Shown here one piece after another: positions 5,484 through 9,926 of a DNA stretch of 9,926 nt. Made by a program: the position numbers and the translations under genes. The stretch covers positions 1 through 9,926 of the forward strand of contig DYNO01000126.1 of NCBI GenBank assembly GCA_020721025.1, read 5' to 3'. Below the pieces are notes generated by a model. That model saw only the letters and a list, made by a program, of their open reading frames with translations. It ran no database searches and had not been told where the DNA came from. The stretch's first letter is position 1, and the number at the start of each line of letters is the position of its first letter. The stretch comes from Thiomargarita sp. Its GTDB lineage: Bacteria > Pseudomonadota > Gammaproteobacteria > Beggiatoales > Beggiatoaceae.

Positions 5484-8400
5484 ATGAAAGATTTGAATAA
5501 TCTACTTAATAATTCAGGGCAAGTCGAAGAATTTGACCATATTTGCATTGGGTTGGCTTCACCTGAAAAAATTCGCTCGTGGTCGTTTGGTGAGGTGAAA
5601 AAGCCCGAAACCATTAACTATCGCACCTTTAAGCCAGAACGCGACGGATTGTTTTGCGCTAAAATTTTTGGGCCCGTCAAAGATTACGAATGTTTATGCG
5701 GTAAATACAAACGCTTAAAGCATCGCGGCGTGGTGTGCGAAAAATGTGGTGTGGAAGTGACGCACGCCAAAGTCCGTCGGGAACGCATGGGACATATCGA
5801 ACTCGCCAGCCCAGTCGCCCATATTTGGTATTTAAAATCATTGCCTTCACGCCTTGGTTTATTGCTCGACATGACCTTGCGCGACATCGAGCGAGTTTTG
5901 TATTTTGAAGCCTACGTGATCATCAAGCCCGGCTTAACCGACCTAGATCGCGGTAAGTTGATGACGGAAGAAGAATATCTCAAAGCCGTTGAAGAATATG
6001 GCTATGACGAATTCGATGCCCGGATGGGCGCGGAAGCCATTCAACAACTGCTGCGTACCCTAGACATCCCCGCGGAAGTGGAAAGATTACGGCAAGAAGT
6101 GGAAACCACCAATTCAGACACCAAGATCAAAAAAATCAGTAAGCGTCTGAAATTACTAGAAATGTTTCTGCCCACCTCGCCCGGTCATCCGTCCCGCAGT
6201 CGCCCAGAATGGATGATTTTAACCGTGCTGCCGGTGTTGCCGCCTGAATTGCGTCCGCTCGTGCCCCTAGAAGGTGGACGGTTTGCGACCTCAGATTTAA
6301 ATGATTTGTATCGCCGCGTCATTAATAGAAACAATCGGTTAAAACGGTTGCTCGAATTGAACGCGCCAGACATCATCGTGCGCAATGAAAAACGGATGTT
6401 GCAAGAAGCCGTTGATGCGTTGCTGGATAATGGCAGACGGGGGCGGGCAATTACCGGCTCGAATAAATTACCATTGAAATCCTTGGCGGACATGATCAAG
6501 GGTAAACAAGGACGGTTTCGGCAAAACTTGTTAGGAAAACGGGTTGATTATTCTGGACGGTCGGTGATTGTGGTCGGTTCCACCTTGCGCTTGCATCAAT
6601 GTGGCTTACCCAAAAAAATGGCGTTGGAATTGTTTAAACCGTTTATTTTCGGAAAGTTACGGCTCAAACATCCGTCAATGACCATTAAGTCTGCGAAAAA
6701 ATTGGTGGACAGTGAAGACCCGGAAGTATGGGATATTTTAGAAGAGGTCATTCGCGAACATCCCGTCATGCTCAATCGCGCCCCGACCTTGCACCGTTTA
6801 GGGATTCAAGCCTTTGAACCGATCTTAATCGAAGGTAAAGCAATTCAATTGCATCCGTTAGTTTGTACCGCGTTTAATGCTGACTTTGACGGCGATCAGA
6901 TGGCGGTGCATGTTCCCCTCTCCATCGAAGCCCAACTTGAAGCGCGGGCATTGATGATGTCCACTAACAACATTTTGTCGCCCGCCAACGGTGATCCGAT
7001 TATCGTACCGTCGCAAGACGTTGTTCTTGGTCTATATTTTATGACTCGTGAACGGGAAGGCGCGCGTGGTGAAGGCATGATTTTCTGCGACGTGAATGAA
7101 GTGCATCGGGCGTATGAAAGTCGGGAAGTGGATTTACAAGCCAAAATTACGGTGCGGATTCGGGAAGTGTTGTTTGAAAAAACCGAAGATGCCAGTGAAG
7201 ATTCGCTTTATCCTGAAGAAGGATTCCGTCGTAAGGTGGTGAAAATTAACCGTTATGTCACCACTGTGGGACGGGCGTTATTGTCTGAAATTCTACCCGA
7301 CGGTTTGGGATTTCCAGCGATTAATTTGGACTTGACCAAGAAAAATATTTCTAAATTAATCAACGCCTGCTATCGGCGCGTCGGTCTCAAAGACTCGGTA
7401 GTATTTGCCGACCAACTCATGTACACCGGATTTCGTTACGCCACTCGTGCCGGAATTTCCATTGGTGTAGAAGACATGGTAGTGCCCGATGAAAAACCTG
7501 CGATTATTGCTGAAGCAGAAAATGATGTCAAAGGGATTGAGAAACAATATGCGGAAGGCTTGATCACCAATGGCGAACGTTACAACAAAGTCGTCGATAT
7601 TTGGTCACACACCAATGATCGGCTCGCAAAAGCGATGATGGCAAAGTTGGGAACCGAACAAGCAATGAACAGTCAAGGGGAAATCATCTCACGTCCGTCG
7701 TTTAACTCCATTTATATGATGGCAGATTCTGGCGCGCGGGGTTCTCCGGCTCAGATGCGGCAATTGGCGGGGATGCGGGGCTTAATGGCAAAACCCGACG
7801 GTTCGATCATTGAAACACCGATTAAAGCCAACTTCCGCGAAGGTCTTGACGTTTTACAATACTTTATTTCGACTCACGGCGCGCGCAAAGGGTTATCCGA
7901 TACCGCGTTAAAAACCGCGAACTCAGGTTATCTCACCCGTCGTCTGGTTGATGTCGCGCAAGACATGGTGGTGTTAGAACAAGATTGTGGCACAATTCAT
8001 GGCTTAGAAATCAGTGCGTTAATCGAAGGCGGTGACGTGGTTGAAGCGTTACGAGATCGGGTCTTGGGTCGAGTTGTCGCAGAAGACGTATGGGTACAAC
8101 CGACACAACCTGCCGAACCTTACATTGCAGTCAAACGCGGCATTTTACTTGATGAAATGTGGGTTGAACGGTTGGAAACCTTGGGCGTGGATCGGGTCAA
8201 AGTCCGTTCAGCAATCACTTGCGAATCTCGGTTTGGGATTTGCGCCAAATGTTACGGGCGGGATTTGGGACGAGGACACTTGGTCAATATCGGTGAAGCG
8301 GTCGGGGTTATCGCAGCCCAATCCATCGGTGAACCCGGCACCCAGTTGACCATGCGGACATTCCACATCGGTGGCGCGGCATCAAAAGTCATGAGTGTCA

Positions 8401-9878
8401 GTCAAGCTGAGTCGAAATCCAAAGGTTCAGTACGGTTGCACAACGTCAAATTGTTGCCCCAGAAAATGCCCGACGGGAGTTTTAAGCAAGTATCCACCTC
8501 ACGTTCTGGAGAAATCCGGGTATTGGACGAAATGGGGCGGGAACGGGAACGCTACAAAGTGCCTTACGGCGCGGTGTTTAACGTGGTCGAAGGTGAAACG
8601 ATTGAAGCCGGCAAAACGTTGGCAACTTGGGATCCGCATACTCACCCCATTATTACAGAAATGGAAGGTTATATTGCTTTCACCGACGTGGTTGAAGGGG
8701 TGACAGTCACAAGAAATTTCGATGAAATCACCGGCTTAACCAGCATTGTGGTTACGGATCCAAAACAACGCCCAACTCATGCAAAAGATTTGCGTCCGAT
8801 GGTGCGCTTGGTCGATGATAACGGACGGGATTTAACCATTGCCGGCACGGAAATTCCCGCCAGTTATTACCTGCCACCGAAGGCAATTTTAACGGTTGAA
8901 GACAGTGCCAAGGTCAGTGTGGGTGACGTTATCGCTCGGTTGCCGCAAATGTCATCCAAATCAAGCGATATTACCGGGGGCTTACCACGGGTTGCTGACT
9001 TGTTTGAAGCGCGGATTCCCAAAGAGCCGTATATTCTCGCTGAACGCAGTGGGAATGTCAGTTTTGGCAAGGATACCAAGACTAAACAACGAGTTATCAT
9101 CACCGACAAAAACGGCAATATTGAAGAAATTCCTGTTCCCAAATGGCGGCATGTCAATGTTTTTGAAGGTGAACAAGTGGAACGTGGTGAAGTCATTGTC
9201 GATGGTACGCCCAATCCGCACGACATCTTGCGCTTGAAAGGCATCACTGAATTGGCGAATTACATTGTCAACGAAGTGCAGGAAGTTTACCGCTTGCAAG
9301 GTGTGAAAATCAACGATAAACACATCGAAGTCATTGTGCGGCAGATGTTGCGTAAAGTCTTGATTGTGTTACCCGGCAGCAGCATGTTGTTACACGGTGA
9401 ACAAATTGAACGCTCTAAATTGTCTGAAGAAAATGACAAGATTATTGCTCGTGCCAAGGCAGAAAATAAAGTGGCAGTCAGACAGATTTTCAATGAATTG
9501 ACTCGCTGTTTTATTGTGTCTCCTGCGGACACTAAGTTACAAGAGGGCGATGAAATGTCGTTGGATAATTTATGGGAAGAATTGGATGGCGATGAAGATA
9601 AAGTGTTATTCCTAGCGACGGAAGAGCCTGTTTTATTAGGAATTACCAAGGCTTCGTTATCCACCGATTCGTTTATTTCAGCGGCATCTTTCCAAGAAAC
9701 CACTCGTGTTTTAACGGAAGCGTCGGTGAATGGGCGGTGCGATGATTTGCGTGGTTTGAAAGAAAACGTGATTGTGGGACGCTTAATTCCAGCGGGAACG
9801 GGATTAGCGTATCACTTAGAACGGCGACAAGCGCAGTTGAATCAACAGAATCAAAAACCTGCGGCGAAAGCGAAGTAG
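5484..9878 (+). CDS. rpoC: DNA-directed RNA polymerase subunit beta'
   Basis: RpoC forms the catalytic half of RNA polymerase with RpoB. The 1464-residue product follows E. coli beta' (1407) throughout. Zinc site 1 in the clamp is Cys70, Cys72, Cys85, Cys88, the same numbers as E. coli. The magnesium-binding NADFDGDQM is at 465-473 (Asp467, Asp469, Asp471). Zinc site 2 is Cys835, Cys913, Cys920, Cys923. The trigger loop includes Met957 and His961 and is split by an SI3-like insertion (roughly 968-1155). Extra length relative to E. coli comes from a few residues near 230, about 15 near 560-590 and about 50 acidic residues near 1333-1382, offset by a shorter tail ending in Lys-rich KPAAKAK. The start fixes the family N-terminus (MKDLNNLL), though no Shine-Dalgarno is evident before it. 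rpoB is not adjacent: the 641 bases upstream are noncoding and ubiD precedes them. A hairpin follows 12 bases after the stop. Confidence 0.98.
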   Translation: MKDLNNLLNNSGQVEEFDHICIGLASPEKIRSWSFGEVKKPETINYRTFKPERDGLFCAKIFGPVKDYECLCGKYKRLKHRGVVCEKCGVEVTHAKVRRERMGHIELASPVAHIWYLKSLPSRLGLLLDMTLRDIERVLYFEAYVIIKPGLTDLDRGKLMTEEEYLKAVEEYGYDEFDARMGAEAIQQLLRTLDIPAEVERLRQEVETTNSDTKIKKISKRLKLLEMFLPTSPGHPSRSRPEWMILTVLPVLPPELRPLVPLEGGRFATSDLNDLYRRVINRNNRLKRLLELNAPDIIVRNEKRMLQEAVDALLDNGRRGRAITGSNKLPLKSLADMIKGKQGRFRQNLLGKRVDYSGRSVIVVGSTLRLHQCGLPKKMALELFKPFIFGKLRLKHPSMTIKSAKKLVDSEDPEVWDILEEVIREHPVMLNRAPTLHRLGIQAFEPILIEGKAIQLHPLVCTAFNADFDGDQMAVHVPLSIEAQLEARALMMSTNNILSPANGDPIIVPSQDVVLGLYFMTREREGARGEGMIFCDVNEVHRAYESREVDLQAKITVRIREVLFEKTEDASEDSLYPEEGFRRKVVKINRYVTTVGRALLSEILPDGLGFPAINLDLTKKNISKLINACYRRVGLKDSVVFADQLMYTGFRYATRAGISIGVEDMVVPDEKPAIIAEAENDVKGIEKQYAEGLITNGERYNKVVDIWSHTNDRLAKAMMAKLGTEQAMNSQGEIISRPSFNSIYMMADSGARGSPAQMRQLAGMRGLMAKPDGSIIETPIKANFREGLDVLQYFISTHGARKGLSDTALKTANSGYLTRRLVDVAQDMVVLEQDCGTIHGLEISALIEGGDVVEALRDRVLGRVVAEDVWVQPTQPAEPYIAVKRGILLDEMWVERLETLGVDRVKVRSAITCESRFGICAKCYGRDLGRGHLVNIGEAVGVIAAQSIGEPGTQLTMRTFHIGGAASKVMSVSQAESKSKGSVRLHNVKLLPQKMPDGSFKQVSTSRSGEIRVLDEMGRERERYKVPYGAVFNVVEGETIEAGKTLATWDPHTHPIITEMEGYIAFTDVVEGVTVTRNFDEITGLTSIVVTDPKQRPTHAKDLRPMVRLVDDNGRDLTIAGTEIPASYYLPPKAILTVEDSAKVSVGDVIARLPQMSSKSSDITGGLPRVADLFEARIPKEPYILAERSGNVSFGKDTKTKQRVIITDKNGNIEEIPVPKWRHVNVFEGEQVERGEVIVDGTPNPHDILRLKGITELANYIVNEVQEVYRLQGVKINDKHIEVIVRQMLRKVLIVLPGSSMLLHGEQIERSKLSEENDKIIARAKAENKVAVRQIFNELTRCFIVSPADTKLQEGDEMSLDNLWEELDGDEDKVLFLATEEPVLLGITKASLSTDSFISAASFQETTRVLTEASVNGRCDDLRGLKENVIVGRLIPAGTGLAYHLERRQAQLNQQNQKPAAKAK

Positions 9879-9890
9879 TTTGTATTAAAG

Positions 9891-9926
9891 AAGACCTGTT
9901 CAGATCAAAAAATCTAGCAGGTCTTT
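9891..9926 (+). terminator. Hairpin terminator after rpoC (cut by window edge)
   Basis: AAGACCTG (9891-9898) pairs with CAGGTCTT (9918-9925), and AGAT (9902-9905) with ATCT (9912-9915), giving a long interrupted stem 12 bases past the rpoC stop. It ends in a T at the last base, and any further T run lies outside the window. Its position suggests rpoC is the last gene of its transcript. Sequence resemblance to the hairpin at 2448-2482 (ACCTGT...TCTARCAGGT) suggests a shared dispersed repeat. Confidence 0.7.

Noticed and set aside
6185..6499. 104-codon minus-strand frame and similar antisense frames within rpoC (such as 9287-9703)
   Set aside because: rpoC is continuous and conserved across these positions; the antisense frames have no ribosome binding sites or recognisable motifs.

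Overview
The window looks like chromosome from a gammaproteobacterium. UbiD and RpoC both read as close relatives of the Escherichia coli proteins over almost their whole length, and RpoC carries the large SI3 insertion in the trigger loop typical of that class. The CHAT/NTPase gene and the dispersed palindromic repeats resemble what is seen in filamentous sulfur bacteria (Thiotrichales, Beggiatoa-like). That narrower placement is a guess from memory, not a measurement.

Left part, minus strand (1-3250). Three genes read leftwards. A three-helix membrane protein (3250-2768) and an 87-residue zinc-ribbon protein (2758-2495) are 9 bases apart and almost certainly co-transcribed. A hairpin (2448-2482) follows. 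Then comes a large caspase-like (CHAT) protease fused to a STAND/NB-ARC-type P-loop NTPase (2382 to beyond base 1). Its first 794 residues are visible and its C-terminus, probably TPR repeats, lies outside the window. This is the accessory, possibly immunity or cell-death related, part of the window.

Middle, plus strand (3370-4842). ubiD encodes the prenyl-FMN-dependent decarboxylase of ubiquinone synthesis. It diverges from the membrane-protein gene across a 119-base region that holds a TATAAT-bearing dyad.

Between ubiD and rpoC (4843-5483) are 641 bases without a convincing gene. They contain a pair of about 67-base inverted repeats, each folding into two hairpins (4925-4992 and 5093-5159), and a candidate promoter (5264-5292) that would give rpoC a long leader.

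Right part, plus strand (5484-9878). A complete rpoC encodes the beta' subunit of RNA polymerase with all catalytic and zinc-binding residues, followed by a hairpin at the window edge. Two things are odd. rpoB is not directly upstream, although rpoB-rpoC adjacency is nearly universal in bacteria. RpoC also has an acidic insertion of about 50 residues near its C-terminus. No tRNA, rRNA, CRISPR array or intact insertion sequence was seen.
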